Assembly: GCF_051433195.1 (NCBI RefSeq)
Contig: NZ_JBHMFT010000003.1
Coordinates: 344,875 to 408,874 of the forward strand
DNA from: Falsiroseomonas sp051433195
Lineage (GTDB): Bacteria > Pseudomonadota > Alphaproteobacteria > Acetobacterales > Acetobacteraceae
Length of the DNA stretch: 64,000 nucleotides
Reading direction: 5' to 3'
Position numbers and translations under genes: made by a program. Positions 44,486 to 53,520 of this stretch are shown piece after piece. The notes beneath the pieces are model-generated. The model saw only the letters and a program-made list of their open reading frames with translations, did no database searches and had not been told where the DNA came from. Each line of letters opens with the position of its first letter. Within the stretch, counting starts at the first letter, position 1.

Positions 44486-46732
44486 ATGAACGCGCCCGGC
44501 GAGCAGGCAGCGGTCTCGCTGCCCTCCGTGCCCGAAATCCCGCCCATCCAGGGCGAGACCATCGGCCAGGAACTTGCCCGCCTCGTCGCCGCCTATTCCC
44601 CGCGCAGCGACACCTCGATCATCGAGCGCGCCTGGATTACCGCCGCCGCGGCGCATGAGGGGCAGAAGCGCGACAACGGCGACCCCTACATCATCCATCC
44701 CGTCGCCGTGGCCCGCACCCTGGTGCAGTACCGGCTGGATGCCGCCTCCATCGCCACCGCGCTGCTGCACGACGTGGCGGAGGATACCAAGGTTGGCTTG
44801 GCGGAGCTGGAGAAGCAGTTCGGCCGCGAAGTCGCCCGGCTGGTGGATGGCGTCACCAAGCTGACCCGGCTGGAACTGCAATCCGAGCGTACCAAGCAGG
44901 CCGAGAATTTCCGCAAGCTGGTCCTGGCGATGAGCGAGGATATCCGGGTGCTGCTGGTGAAGCTGGCGGACCGGCTGCACAACATGCAGACGCTGCATTT
45001 CGTGCCGCAGGAAGCCCGCCGCCGGAAGACCGCCCGCGAAACCATGGAAATCTACGCGCCACTGGCCGAGCGCATCGGCATGGACGCGCTGAAGACCGAG
45101 ATGGAAACTCTGGCCTTCCGCGAGTTGGAGCCTGACGCTTCTCAGTCCATCGTTGCCCGCCGCGGCTTCCTCTACGGCCAGGGCGCCGACCTGATCGCGG
45201 AAATCCGCACCGACCTGCGGCGCGTGCTGGAGGAAGCCGGAATCGACCTGCTGGAGCTGACGGGCCGGGAGAAATCGCCCTACGCCATCTGGCTCAAGAT
45301 GCACGGCAAGAGCATCGAGTTCGAACAGTTGTCCGACATCATGGCGTTCCGCGTCATCGTTCCGGACCAGGCGGCCTGCTACCAGGCGCTCGGGGTGCTG
45401 CACTCGGCCTACCGGGTCGTGCCGGGGCGGTTCAAGGACTACATCTCCACCCCCAAGACCAACGGCTACCAGTCGATCCACACCGGGCTGACGGTGCCGG
45501 AACGCCGCAACGCCAAGATCGAGGTGCAGATCCGCACGCGGGAGATGCACGAGGTCGCGGAGTACGGCGTCGCCGCGCATTGGATCTACAAGCAGGGCGG
45601 CGCCGCGGCGCGCGACCAGCACAAGTTTCCCTGGGTGAAGGCGCTGCTGGAAATCCTGGAACAGGCCAGCGAGCCGCAGGAATTCCTGGACGCCACGCGG
45701 CTCGAACTGCACAGGGACGAGGTGTTCTGCTTCACGCCGAAGGGCGAGCTGATCGCGCTGCCGCGCGGGTCCACCTGCGTGGACTTTGCCTACCAGGTGC
45801 ACAGCCAGGTCGGCGACCAGTGCGTCGGCGCCAAGATCAACGGCCAGATCAAGCCGCTGCGCACGCCGCTGGAGAACGGCGACCAGGTCGAGATCATCAC
45901 CGCCCGCGGCGGCACGCCAAACCCGCAATGGGCACGCTTCGTCGTCACGGGAAAGGCGCGCGCCCGCATCCGCCGCTTCATGCACGCCGAACAGCGCAAG
46001 GTGCAGCAGCAGGAAGGCCGTGCGGCGATCGCCAAGGCGTTCCGGCAGGAAGGCGTCGAGTTCTCCGAGAAGCAGATGGAGCCGGCGCTGAAGGCGCTGA
46101 AGCAGACCAACTTCGAAGAGATGTGCCTGCTGGTCGCCGCCGGCACCCTCTCCGCCAAGGACGTGCTGCACGCCATCTATCCCGAGTTGCGCGGGCCGCC
46201 GCGCGCCGCCGATTCGCTGCCGCTCGCGCGGTCCCGCCCGCGCGCCGTGCCGCTCGCCAAGGGCGGCTTCAAACGCGACGTGACCATGGGCATCACCGGG
46301 CTGGTGGCGGGGATGGAGGTGCATTTCGCCGGCTGCTGCCACCCGCTGCCCGGCGACCGCATCCTCGGCATCGTCACCACGGGCAAGGGCGTGACGGTCC
46401 ACAAGACGGATTGCCACAACCTGTCCGGCTTCGCCGAAAGCCCGGAGCGCTTCATCGACGTGGACTGGGATTATGCCGGCGGCGCCGGCGTCGCCCATAC
46501 CGGGCGGATCGAGGTGGTGACCGGCAACGATCGCGGCGCGCTCTCCGCGGTGACGGAGGCGATCGCGCGGCAGGAAGGCGCCATCGAGAACATCCGCATC
46601 GTCCATCGCGGCCCCGACTTCACCGAAATCGCGGTGGATGTGGAAGTGCAGGATTTGCGCCACCTGTCCAACATCATCGCGGCACTGCGGGCCTTGCAGG
46701 GCGTGGCCCAGGTCGAGCGATCCAAGGGGTGA
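44486..46732 (+). CDS. spoT: Bifunctional (p)ppGpp synthetase/hydrolase (Rel/SpoT)
   Basis: Makes and degrades the stringent-response alarmone ppGpp. 748 residues: HD hydrolase domain with the intact LLHDVAEDT (His and Asp near 95), synthetase domain (about 260-400) with SDIMAFRVIV and FKDYISTPKTNGYQSIHT, TGS domain (about 410-470, VFCFTPKGEL), and C-terminal ACT domain (about 672-748). Both catalytic halves look complete, as expected for the single Rsh of alphaproteobacteria. Confidence 0.97.
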   Translation: MNAPGEQAAVSLPSVPEIPPIQGETIGQELARLVAAYSPRSDTSIIERAWITAAAAHEGQKRDNGDPYIIHPVAVARTLVQYRLDAASIATALLHDVAEDTKVGLAELEKQFGREVARLVDGVTKLTRLELQSERTKQAENFRKLVLAMSEDIRVLLVKLADRLHNMQTLHFVPQEARRRKTARETMEIYAPLAERIGMDALKTEMETLAFRELEPDASQSIVARRGFLYGQGADLIAEIRTDLRRVLEEAGIDLLELTGREKSPYAIWLKMHGKSIEFEQLSDIMAFRVIVPDQAACYQALGVLHSAYRVVPGRFKDYISTPKTNGYQSIHTGLTVPERRNAKIEVQIRTREMHEVAEYGVAAHWIYKQGGAAARDQHKFPWVKALLEILEQASEPQEFLDATRLELHRDEVFCFTPKGELIALPRGSTCVDFAYQVHSQVGDQCVGAKINGQIKPLRTPLENGDQVEIITARGGTPNPQWARFVVTGKARARIRRFMHAEQRKVQQQEGRAAIAKAFRQEGVEFSEKQMEPALKALKQTNFEEMCLLVAAGTLSAKDVLHAIYPELRGPPRAADSLPLARSRPRAVPLAKGGFKRDVTMGITGLVAGMEVHFAGCCHPLPGDRILGIVTTGKGVTVHKTDCHNLSGFAESPERFIDVDWDYAGGAGVAHTGRIEVVTGNDRGALSAVTEAIARQEGAIENIRIVHRGPDFTEIAVDVEVQDLRHLSNIIAALRALQGVAQVERSKG

Positions 46733-46819
46733 CCGCCCCCGATGGCCCCCCGGATAGCCACCGGGCGCAGCCGCCGCTGCGGCGGCGAGTACCGGAGGGC
46801 TGAATCGGGTGCGCAAAAC

Positions 46820-47242
46820 ATGATCATCGGCCTCGGCAGCGACATCATCGACATCCGCCGCATCGAACGCGTCATCGGCAAGTATGGCGACCGCTTCCTG
46901 GAGCGCATCTTCACCCCTGCCGAGCGCGCCAAGGCGAACCGGCGGACCGAGAAGATCCGCGCCGCCACCTACGCCAAGCGCTACGCGGCGAAGGAGGCCG
47001 CCTCCAAGGCGCTCGGCACCGGCTTCCGGGCCGGGGTGTTCTGGCGCGACCTCGGCGTGGTGAACCTGTCCTCCGGCCAGCCGACGCTGCGCATGCAGGG
47101 TGGGGCCGCGGCGCGGCTGGCCGCCATCACGCCCGCCGGGCATGCCGCGCATGTGGCGCTGACGATGACGGATGAGTTTCCCTACGCCCAGGCGATGGTC
47201 ATCATCACCGCCGTGCCGCTGCCGCGCCTGGCGGGCGCCTAG
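46820..47242 (+). CDS. acpS: Holo-[acyl-carrier-protein] synthase
   Basis: Transfers 4'-phosphopantetheine from CoA to acyl carrier protein. 140 residues with the Mg-binding IGLGSDIIDIRRIE, FTPAERAKA and YAKRYAAKEAASKALGTG, where the Glu binds metal. The start at 46820 is the ATG giving the usual MIIGLGSD N-terminus. Between spoT and lepB, as in many Rhodospirillales. Confidence 0.96.
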   Translation: MIIGLGSDIIDIRRIERVIGKYGDRFLERIFTPAERAKANRRTEKIRAATYAKRYAAKEAASKALGTGFRAGVFWRDLGVVNLSSGQPTLRMQGGAAARLAAITPAGHAAHVALTMTDEFPYAQAMVIITAVPLPRLAGA

Positions 47243-47348
47243 TGGCGCTTTCCTTGACAGGTCGGGTCGTGGCGGGCTCTATCCCGCCCCGTAGAGACGC
47301 GTCCGGCATTTGGGGCGTCCGTTGAGGATGCCCGCGCAAATTCCTACC

Positions 47349-48101
47349 ATGGCCAAACAGAAGTCGGGCGGCTGGCTCGAGTCCATCAAGACCGTGGTCT
47401 ATGCCGGGCTGATCGCCATCGGTATCCGCACGGTCGCCTTCGAACCCTTCAACATCCCCTCCGGCAGCATGATTCCGACCCTGCTGGTGGGCGACTACCT
47501 GTTCGTCTCGAAATATTCCTACGGCTATTCGCGCCATTCCATGCCGTTCAGCCCGAACCTGTTCGATGGCCGCATCTTCGGCAGCCTGCCCGAACGCGGC
47601 GACGTCGCGGTGTTCAAGCTGCCGCGGGACAATTCGACGGACTACATCAAGCGCATCATCGGCCTGCCCGGGGACCGCATCCAGGTCCGCGCCGGCGTGC
47701 TGCACCTGAACGGCCAGCCGGTGCGGCGCGAGCTGGTCGGCCCCTTCACGGTGGAAGGCGACGGCCCCCGCCTGATCGTGCGCGAGTACCGGGAAATCCT
47801 GCCGCCGCAGCCGGGGGTGGAGCCGCACACGCACTACATCCTCGAGATGTCGGACGACCAGCGCTACGACAACACCCAGGAATTCCGGGTGCCCGAGGGC
47901 CACGTCTTCGCCATGGGCGACAATCGCGACAACAGCCTGGACAGCCGCGAGCAGAACGCCGTCGGCTTCATCCCGGTGGAGAACCTGGTCGGCCGGGCCG
48001 AGTTCATCTTCTTCTCCGTCGATGGCTCCGCCCGCTGGTGGGAAGTCTGGGGCTGGCCGATGGCGATCCGGTGGAGCCGCCTGCTCAGCGCAGTTCGGTG
48101 A
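47349..48101 (+). CDS. lepB: Signal peptidase I
   Basis: Membrane-bound serine protease that removes signal peptides after export. 250 residues: one transmembrane segment (VVYAGLIAIGIRTVAF), the catalytic Ser near 39 in NIPSGSMIPTLLVGD, Lys near 99 in YIKRIIGLPGDRI, and the box GHVFAMGDNRDNSLDSR. ATG 47349 gives the usual MAKQKSGGW start; ATG 47328 and TTG 47310 are alternatives. Followed by a strong hairpin. Confidence 0.96.
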   Translation: MAKQKSGGWLESIKTVVYAGLIAIGIRTVAFEPFNIPSGSMIPTLLVGDYLFVSKYSYGYSRHSMPFSPNLFDGRIFGSLPERGDVAVFKLPRDNSTDYIKRIIGLPGDRIQVRAGVLHLNGQPVRRELVGPFTVEGDGPRLIVREYREILPPQPGVEPHTHYILEMSDDQRYDNTQEFRVPEGHVFAMGDNRDNSLDSREQNAVGFIPVENLVGRAEFIFFSVDGSARWWEVWGWPMAIRWSRLLSAVR

Positions 48102-48118
48102 CCACCTGGATGAAGCCT

Positions 48119-48139
48119 TCTCCCCCCACAGGGGGGAGA
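48119..48139. repeat. C/G-tract hairpin between lepB and rnc
   Basis: TCTCCCCCC-ACA-GGGGGGAGA is a perfect nine-base stem with a three-base loop, followed by a GGTTGGGTGAGGGG tail. Such palindromes recur between genes in several alphaproteobacterial genomes. It could be a repetitive extragenic element, and it also can act as a terminator of lepB. Confidence 0.55.
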
Positions 48140-48165
48140 GGGTTGGGTGAGGGGGGCATGCCCGA

Positions 48166-48858
48166 ATGAACACCCCCGATGACCCCGTCGCGGCGCTCGC
48201 CGCCCGCCTGCCGCACCAGTTCCAGCGGCCGGAGCTTCTGCATCATGCGCTGACCCACCGTTCCGCCGCCGATCCCCGCCGGCAGATGCTGGACAGCAAC
48301 GAGCGCCTGGAATTTGTCGGTGATCGCGTGCTGGCGCTGGTCATGGCCGAATGGCTGGCCGAGCGCTTCCCGCAGGAACGCGAGGGCGATCTCGGCAAGC
48401 GCCTGGCGGTGCTGGTGGCGCAGGACAGCCTGGCGCGGGTGGCGGTGGCACTCGGCATCGGCCCGGCGTTGCGGGTGACGCCGAATGAGGAACGCAGCGG
48501 CGTCCGCAACCGGGCCAGCGTCCTGTCCGATGCGCTGGAGGCGCTGCTGGGCGCGCTGTATGTCGATGGTGGGCTGGAGGCTGCGCGGTCGCTGATCCGG
48601 CGGGAATGGGATGCGCTGCTGGAAGGGCCGCTGCGGCCGCCCGTCTCGCCGAAAAGCCGCCTGCAGGAATGGAGCCTTGGGCGCGGGCTCGGGCTGCCGG
48701 AATATGTCATGATGTCCACCACCGGTCCTTCCCATAGTCCGGTCTTCATCGTCCGCGCCCTGGTGGCGGGGCGGGAGGCGGAAGGGACGGGCGACAACAA
48801 GCGCGCCGCGGAACAGGCGGCGGCGGAGAAGCTTTTGAAAGTATTGGGTGCGGCATGA
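48166..48858 (+). CDS. rnc: Ribonuclease III
   Basis: Double-strand RNA endonuclease for rRNA processing. 230 residues: catalytic signature NERLEFVGDRVL (residues 45-56), the second acidic pair in SDALEALLGALYVD, and a C-terminal dsRNA-binding domain (SRLQEWSLGRGLGLPEY; NKRAAEQAAAEKLL). It overlaps era by ATGA. Confidence 0.97.
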   Translation: MNTPDDPVAALAARLPHQFQRPELLHHALTHRSAADPRRQMLDSNERLEFVGDRVLALVMAEWLAERFPQEREGDLGKRLAVLVAQDSLARVAVALGIGPALRVTPNEERSGVRNRASVLSDALEALLGALYVDGGLEAARSLIRREWDALLEGPLRPPVSPKSRLQEWSLGRGLGLPEYVMMSTTGPSHSPVFIVRALVAGREAEGTGDNKRAAEQAAAEKLLKVLGAA

Positions 48859-49772
48859 GCGAGACGCAGGCTGCCGAACTTCCGCGCCGCTGCGGGCTGG
48901 TCGCCGTGGTGGGCGCGCCCAACGCGGGCAAGTCCACGCTGGTGAACACGCTGGCGGGCACCAAGGTGTCCATTGTCTCGCCGAAGCCGCAGACCACGCG
49001 CTTCCGCATCCGCGCCGTGGTCATGCAGGGCCAGGCGCAGATCGTGCTGGTGGACACGCCCGGCATCTTCGCCCCGCGCCGCCGGTTGGACCGTGCCATG
49101 GTCGCCGCCGCCTGGGGCGGGGCGCAGGATGCGGACCTCGCGCTGCTGATCGTCGATGCCCGGGCCGGGCTGACCGATGAGGTGCGCGGCATCACGGAGA
49201 AGCTGAAGAAGGGCGGGCGGCGCGCCATGCTGCTGCTCAACAAGGCCGATCTGGTGGACCCGCCCCGGCTGCTGCCCCTGGCGCGCGACCTGAACGAGAT
49301 TTTGCCCTTCGCCGAGACCTTCATGGTGTCCGCGCTGAAGGGCAAGGGACTCGACCGGGTCATGCAGGTCCTGGCGGAAAACGTGCCGGAAGGCCCCTGG
49401 CTGTTCCCCGAGGACGATCTTTCCGACCTGCCGCAGCGCATGCTGGCCGCCGAGATCGTGCGCGAACAGGTGCTGCGCCAGACGCATGAGGAAGTGCCGC
49501 ACCACGCGACCGTCGAGACCGAGACCTGGACCGAGCGCAAGGACGGCAGCGCCCGGATCGACGTGACCATCTACGTCACGCGCTCCACCCAGAAGGCGAT
49601 CCTGATCGGCGATGGCGGCGCCAAGATCAAGTCGATCGGCCAGCAGGCGCGGCGCGAGCTGGAGCAACTGCTGGAACGCCGCATCCACCTGTTCGTCAAC
49701 GTCAAGGAACGCGCCGGCTGGGACGAGGAGCGCGGGCGGATCAGGGCGCTGGGGCTGGACGACCAGGGCTGA
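48855..49772 (+). CDS. era: GTPase Era
   Basis: Essential GTPase that assists 16S rRNA maturation and 30S assembly. 305 residues: P-loop GAPNAGKST near residue 22, effector loop PQTTRF, VDTPGIF, NKADLVD, and a C-terminal KH domain with GDGGAKIKSIGQQARRELE. The 3' end overlaps the convergent DUF6498-like gene by 32 bases. Confidence 0.98.
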   Translation: MSETQAAELPRRCGLVAVVGAPNAGKSTLVNTLAGTKVSIVSPKPQTTRFRIRAVVMQGQAQIVLVDTPGIFAPRRRLDRAMVAAAWGGAQDADLALLIVDARAGLTDEVRGITEKLKKGGRRAMLLLNKADLVDPPRLLPLARDLNEILPFAETFMVSALKGKGLDRVMQVLAENVPEGPWLFPEDDLSDLPQRMLAAEIVREQVLRQTHEEVPHHATVETETWTERKDGSARIDVTIYVTRSTQKAILIGDGGAKIKSIGQQARRELEQLLERRIHLFVNVKERAGWDEERGRIRALGLDDQG

Positions 49773-50382
49773 TGGGCGCGGCCCGGTGCTGGCGCCAATG
49801 CGCCAGCAGGTCGGCCGCCACCTTCATCACCACCAGCAGCGCCACCGCCACCGTCGCGTCGCCCAGCGCCATGGCGAGGACGCCGCCGAAGATCACCACC
49901 AGGTGCAGCAGCACCACCCGGCCATAGGGCTGGACCATCAGCGTCCGTTCCTCGACCTCGCGCCACTCGCCGCCGCCCAGGAAGTTGAGGGCGAAGGACA
50001 GCGCATGGCTGGCCGCCAGGGCCAGCAAGGCCAGCAGCAGGCCCTCCGGCGCCAGCAGCACCGCCACCGCCGTGCCGAGCGTTTCCCTCGGCGGACCCAT
50101 GAGTTCGGCCAGGAAGGTGCCGTGGACGAAGGTGAAGATGCCGTAGTGCAGGGTGAAGAACGGCATCAGCACCAGCATCGCCAAGGCCCGGCGCAGCACC
50201 AGCACGCTGGCCATGCGCAGCAGTTGCAGCAGCCCGATGACGACGTTCTCGGCCCAGAACAGCAGCATGATGTCGTAGCTGGACCACAGCCCAAGCAGCA
50301 CCCCGCCCAGCGGCACCAGGTTCGCCGCCACCAGCGCGGCGGAGGAGACCAGCAGCGGCGTCTGCAGCACGGCAAGCATCAT
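49741..50382 (-). CDS. DUF6498-like membrane protein
   Basis: 213 residues with about five helices. The features AENVVIGLLQLLRM and FFTLHYGIFTFVHG match my recollection of the DUF6498 family, whose function is unknown. Start is set to the MMLAVLQTP ATG pair at 50382; the longer frame to 50451 would run into recO. Convergent with era, divergent from recO. Confidence 0.75.
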   Translation of the reverse strand: MMLAVLQTPLLVSSAALVAANLVPLGGVLLGLWSSYDIMLLFWAENVVIGLLQLLRMASVLVLRRALAMLVLMPFFTLHYGIFTFVHGTFLAELMGPPRETLGTAVAVLLAPEGLLLALLALAASHALSFALNFLGGGEWREVEERTLMVQPYGRVVLLHLVVIFGGVLAMALGDATVAVALLVVMKVAADLLAHWRQHRAAPISPGRPAPAP

Positions 50383-50423
50383 CAGCCTTCCCAGCAGCCC
50401 GACGAACGCCCACCTTGGCCTCC

Positions 50424-51173
50424 GTGAGCATCGAATGGACCGCACCGGCAATCATCCTCGACATCCGCCCGCATGGCGAGGGTGGCGCCATCGCGACGCT
50501 GCTGACCGAGCAACACGGCCGCCATGCCGGCCTCGCCAAGGGCGGCAGCTCCCGCGGCCAGTCGGCGTTGTGGCAGCCGGGCAACCTGGTGGAGGCGCGC
50601 TGGGTGGCGCGGCTGCCGGAGCAGCTCGGCGCACTGTCCGCCGAGATGGTGCACCCCGCCGCGGCGCTGGCGATGGAGGACCCGCTGGCGCTCGCCGCCC
50701 TGCGCTCCGCCTGTGCCGTCGCCGAGGGCGCGCTGCCGGAACGGGAGGCGCATCCGCGCAGCTTCCACGGCCTGGTCGCCTTCATCGCCACCCTGGCCCG
50801 CGGCACCGACCTTGCCTTGCCCGACCTGGTGCGGTGGGAGGCCGATTTGCTGGCCGATCTCGGCTACGGCCTGGATTTCTCCGCCTGCGCGGTGACGGGC
50901 GGGCGGGAGGACCTGGCCTTCGTCTCGCCGAAATCGGCCCGCGCCGTCTCCGCCGCCGCCGCCGGGGAATGGCGCGACCGGCTGCTGCCGCTGCCGGCCT
51001 TCCTGCTGGGGCAGGGGCCGTCCGGCCCGGTGGATTGGGCGGCGGGGTTGCGCCTGACCGGGCACTTCCTGGCGCGGGACGTCTTCGGCGTGCACAACAG
51101 GGGCCTGCCGGCGGCGCGGGACCTGCTGGTGGACCGCGTCACCACCCTGGCCTCGCCCGCCGCCAGCGGCTAA
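50424..51173 (+). CDS. recO: DNA repair protein RecO
   Basis: Loads RecA in the RecFOR gap-repair pathway. 249 residues with an N-terminal OB fold (WTAPAIILDIRPHGEGGAIATLLT, GLAKGGSSRG, WQPGNLVEARW) and a helical C-terminal domain (LLADLGYGLDFSACAVTG). Start taken as GTG 50424; TTG 50415 is also possible. Era-recO neighbours are usual in proteobacteria. Confidence 0.92.
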   Translation: MSIEWTAPAIILDIRPHGEGGAIATLLTEQHGRHAGLAKGGSSRGQSALWQPGNLVEARWVARLPEQLGALSAEMVHPAAALAMEDPLALAALRSACAVAEGALPEREAHPRSFHGLVAFIATLARGTDLALPDLVRWEADLLADLGYGLDFSACAVTGGREDLAFVSPKSARAVSAAAAGEWRDRLLPLPAFLLGQGPSGPVDWAAGLRLTGHFLARDVFGVHNRGLPAARDLLVDRVTTLASPAASG

Positions 51174-51205
51174 ACCCACCCTGAACAAAGCACGAATCAC
51201 GCACC

Positions 51206-53449
51206 ATGCCGGATGACATCAAGGGCCTGCCCCCGGAAGGCGGCGACATGCGGGAGACCGGGCTGGCCGATGCGCTGTCCGAGCGCTACCTGGCCTATGC
51301 GCTGTCCACCATCGTCAGCCGATCGCTGCCGGATGTGCGGGACGGCCTGAAGCCTGTGCACCGGCGCCTGCTGCACGCAATGAACCAGTTGAAGCTGGAC
51401 CCCAGCGGCGGCTTCAAGAAATGCGCCCGCATCGTCGGCGACGTGATGGGCAAGTACCACCCGCATGGCGATAGCTCGATCTATGAGGCGCTGGTCCGAC
51501 AGGCACAGGATTTCGCCGCGCGCTACCCGCTGGTCGAGGGCCAGGGCAATTTCGGCAATATCGACGGCGATAACGCCGCGGCCATGCGCTACACCGAGGC
51601 CCGCCTCACCGAGGTCGCCCAGGCGCTGCTGGAGGGCATCGAGGAGGATTCGGTCGATTTCCGCGCCACCTACGATGGCGAGGACCGCGAACCGCTGGTG
51701 CTGCCGGCGGCGTTTCCGAACCTGCTCGCCAACGGCGCGGCCGGCATCGCGGTGGGCATGGCGACCTCGATCCCGCCGCACAATGCCGGCGAGCTTTGCG
51801 CCGCCGCGCTGGTGCTGATCGAGCGGCCGGAGGCCGGCATCGACGAGTTGCTGGCACATGTGAAGGGCCCGGACTTCCCGACCGGCGGGCTGCTGGTCGA
51901 AAGCCCGGAGTCGATGCGGGAGGCCTATGCCACCGGCCGCGGCGGTTTTCGGCTGCGCGCGCAATGGACCGAGGAGAAGCTGAAGAACGGCACCTGGCAG
52001 ATCGTCGTCACCGAGATCCCCTACCAGGTCCAGAAGTCCCGCCTGATCGAACAGATCGCGGCGCTGATGGAAGAAAAGAAGCTGCCGCTGCTGGGCGACG
52101 TGCGGGACGAATCGACCGACGTTGTCCGCCTGGTGCTGGAGCCGAAGGCGCGCAGCGTCGATGCGAAGATGCTGATGGAGACGCTGTTCCGCCACACCCA
52201 GCTGGAGACGCGCTTCCCGCTCAACATGAACGTGCTGGACGCCAACCGCACCCCGCGCGTGATGGGGCTGCGGGAGGTGCTGCGAAGCTGGCTCGACCAT
52301 CGCCACGTGGTGCTGGTGCGGCGGTCGGAGCATCGGCTGGCGGCGATCGCGCGGCGGCTGGAGATCCTCGACGGCTACCTCATCGTCTACCTGAACCTGG
52401 ACGAGGTGATCCGCATCGTGCGGGAGGAGGACCGCCCGAAGGACGCGCTGATGGTCGCCTTCGGCCTGACCGACACCCAGGCCAACGCCATCCTCGACAT
52501 GCGCCTGCGCGCGCTGCGCAAGCTGGAGGAGATGGAAATCCGCAAGGAGCACAAGAAGCTCTCGGCGGAACAGGCGAAGCTGCGCGGCCTGATGACCAGC
52601 GAGGCGAAGCGCTGGAAGGCGATTGCCGACGAGATCGCGGAGACCCGGCGCAAGTTCGGCGAGGAGACGGCGCTGGGCCGCCGCCGCACCATCCCCGGCA
52701 CGATCGAGGCCGGGGCGGTCGTGGACGAGACGGCGTTCATCGAGCGCGAGCCGATCACCATCATCCTGTCGGAGAAGGGCTGGATCCGCGCGCAGAAGGG
52801 GCATCTCGGCGCCGATGCGGAACTGCGCTTCAAGGAAGGCGACAGCCTGAAGCAGGCGATCCATGCGGAAACCACGGACCGCATCGTGGTGCTGGCGACC
52901 AACGGCAAGGCCTACACCGTGAAGGCGGATGCGCTGCCGCGCGGCCGTGGCGATGGCCAGCCGGTGCGGCTGCTGCTGGACCTGACCAATGGCGACGACG
53001 TGGTGACGCTGTTCGTCCACAAGGACGGACGCCGCTTCCTGGTCGCCGCCACCGACGGCAAGGGCTTCGTGGTGAAGGGCGAGGACCTGCTGGCGGAAAA
53101 GCGCACCGGCAAGCAGGTTCTGGTGGTCGATGCGGCGGTCGAAGCGCTGCTGTGCGTTCCGGTGGAGGGCGACTGCGTCGCCGTCACCGGCAGCAACAAC
53201 CGCCTGCTGGTCTTCCCGCTGGACCAGGTGCCGGAAATGTCGCGCGGCCGCGGCGTGCAGCTTCTGCAACTGAAGGATGGCGCCACGCTGCTCGATGCCC
53301 AGGTCTTCGCGGCGAAGGAGGGCCTCGCCTGGCGCCACGGCGGCGGCGTGAAGCTGGAGACGGATCTGCGCACCTGGCGCGGCCAGCGCGCCGGTGCCGG
53401 CAAGATGCCGCCCGACCGCTTCCCGAAGACCCGCAAGTTCGGGGTCTGA
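51206..53449 (+). CDS. parC: DNA topoisomerase IV subunit A
   Basis: Type IIA topoisomerase subunit that decatenates daughter chromosomes. 747 residues: the quinolone-pocket region YHPHGDSSIYEALVR near residue 88, catalytic Tyr near 129 in AMRYTEARLT, the tower and coiled-coil region (about 350-480), and a C-terminal beta-pinwheel lacking the GyrA box QRRGGKG. Absence of that box supports ParC over GyrA. Confidence 0.95.
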   Translation: MPDDIKGLPPEGGDMRETGLADALSERYLAYALSTIVSRSLPDVRDGLKPVHRRLLHAMNQLKLDPSGGFKKCARIVGDVMGKYHPHGDSSIYEALVRQAQDFAARYPLVEGQGNFGNIDGDNAAAMRYTEARLTEVAQALLEGIEEDSVDFRATYDGEDREPLVLPAAFPNLLANGAAGIAVGMATSIPPHNAGELCAAALVLIERPEAGIDELLAHVKGPDFPTGGLLVESPESMREAYATGRGGFRLRAQWTEEKLKNGTWQIVVTEIPYQVQKSRLIEQIAALMEEKKLPLLGDVRDESTDVVRLVLEPKARSVDAKMLMETLFRHTQLETRFPLNMNVLDANRTPRVMGLREVLRSWLDHRHVVLVRRSEHRLAAIARRLEILDGYLIVYLNLDEVIRIVREEDRPKDALMVAFGLTDTQANAILDMRLRALRKLEEMEIRKEHKKLSAEQAKLRGLMTSEAKRWKAIADEIAETRRKFGEETALGRRRTIPGTIEAGAVVDETAFIEREPITIILSEKGWIRAQKGHLGADAELRFKEGDSLKQAIHAETTDRIVVLATNGKAYTVKADALPRGRGDGQPVRLLLDLTNGDDVVTLFVHKDGRRFLVAATDGKGFVVKGEDLLAEKRTGKQVLVVDAAVEALLCVPVEGDCVAVTGSNNRLLVFPLDQVPEMSRGRGVQLLQLKDGATLLDAQVFAAKEGLAWRHGGGVKLETDLRTWRGQRAGAGKMPPDRFPKTRKFGV

Positions 53450-53520
53450 CGCCGCCCCACATCCTTGTGGACAGGCCACCGCCGGCATGATCCGCTTCCC
53501 CATCCTCGGGGGAGGCGGCC

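Noticed and set aside
44315..47152. Very long open frame antisense to spoT and acpS, over 900 codons
   Set aside because: In DNA of this GC content, frames opposite real genes stay open by codon bias. The sense strand gives complete, motif-bearing proteins and the antisense product has no recognisable pattern.
51183..51197. GAAC-N7-GAAT upstream of parC, close to a LexA box
   Set aside because: One base differs from the consensus, parC is not a usual SOS gene, and short matches like this are expected by chance.
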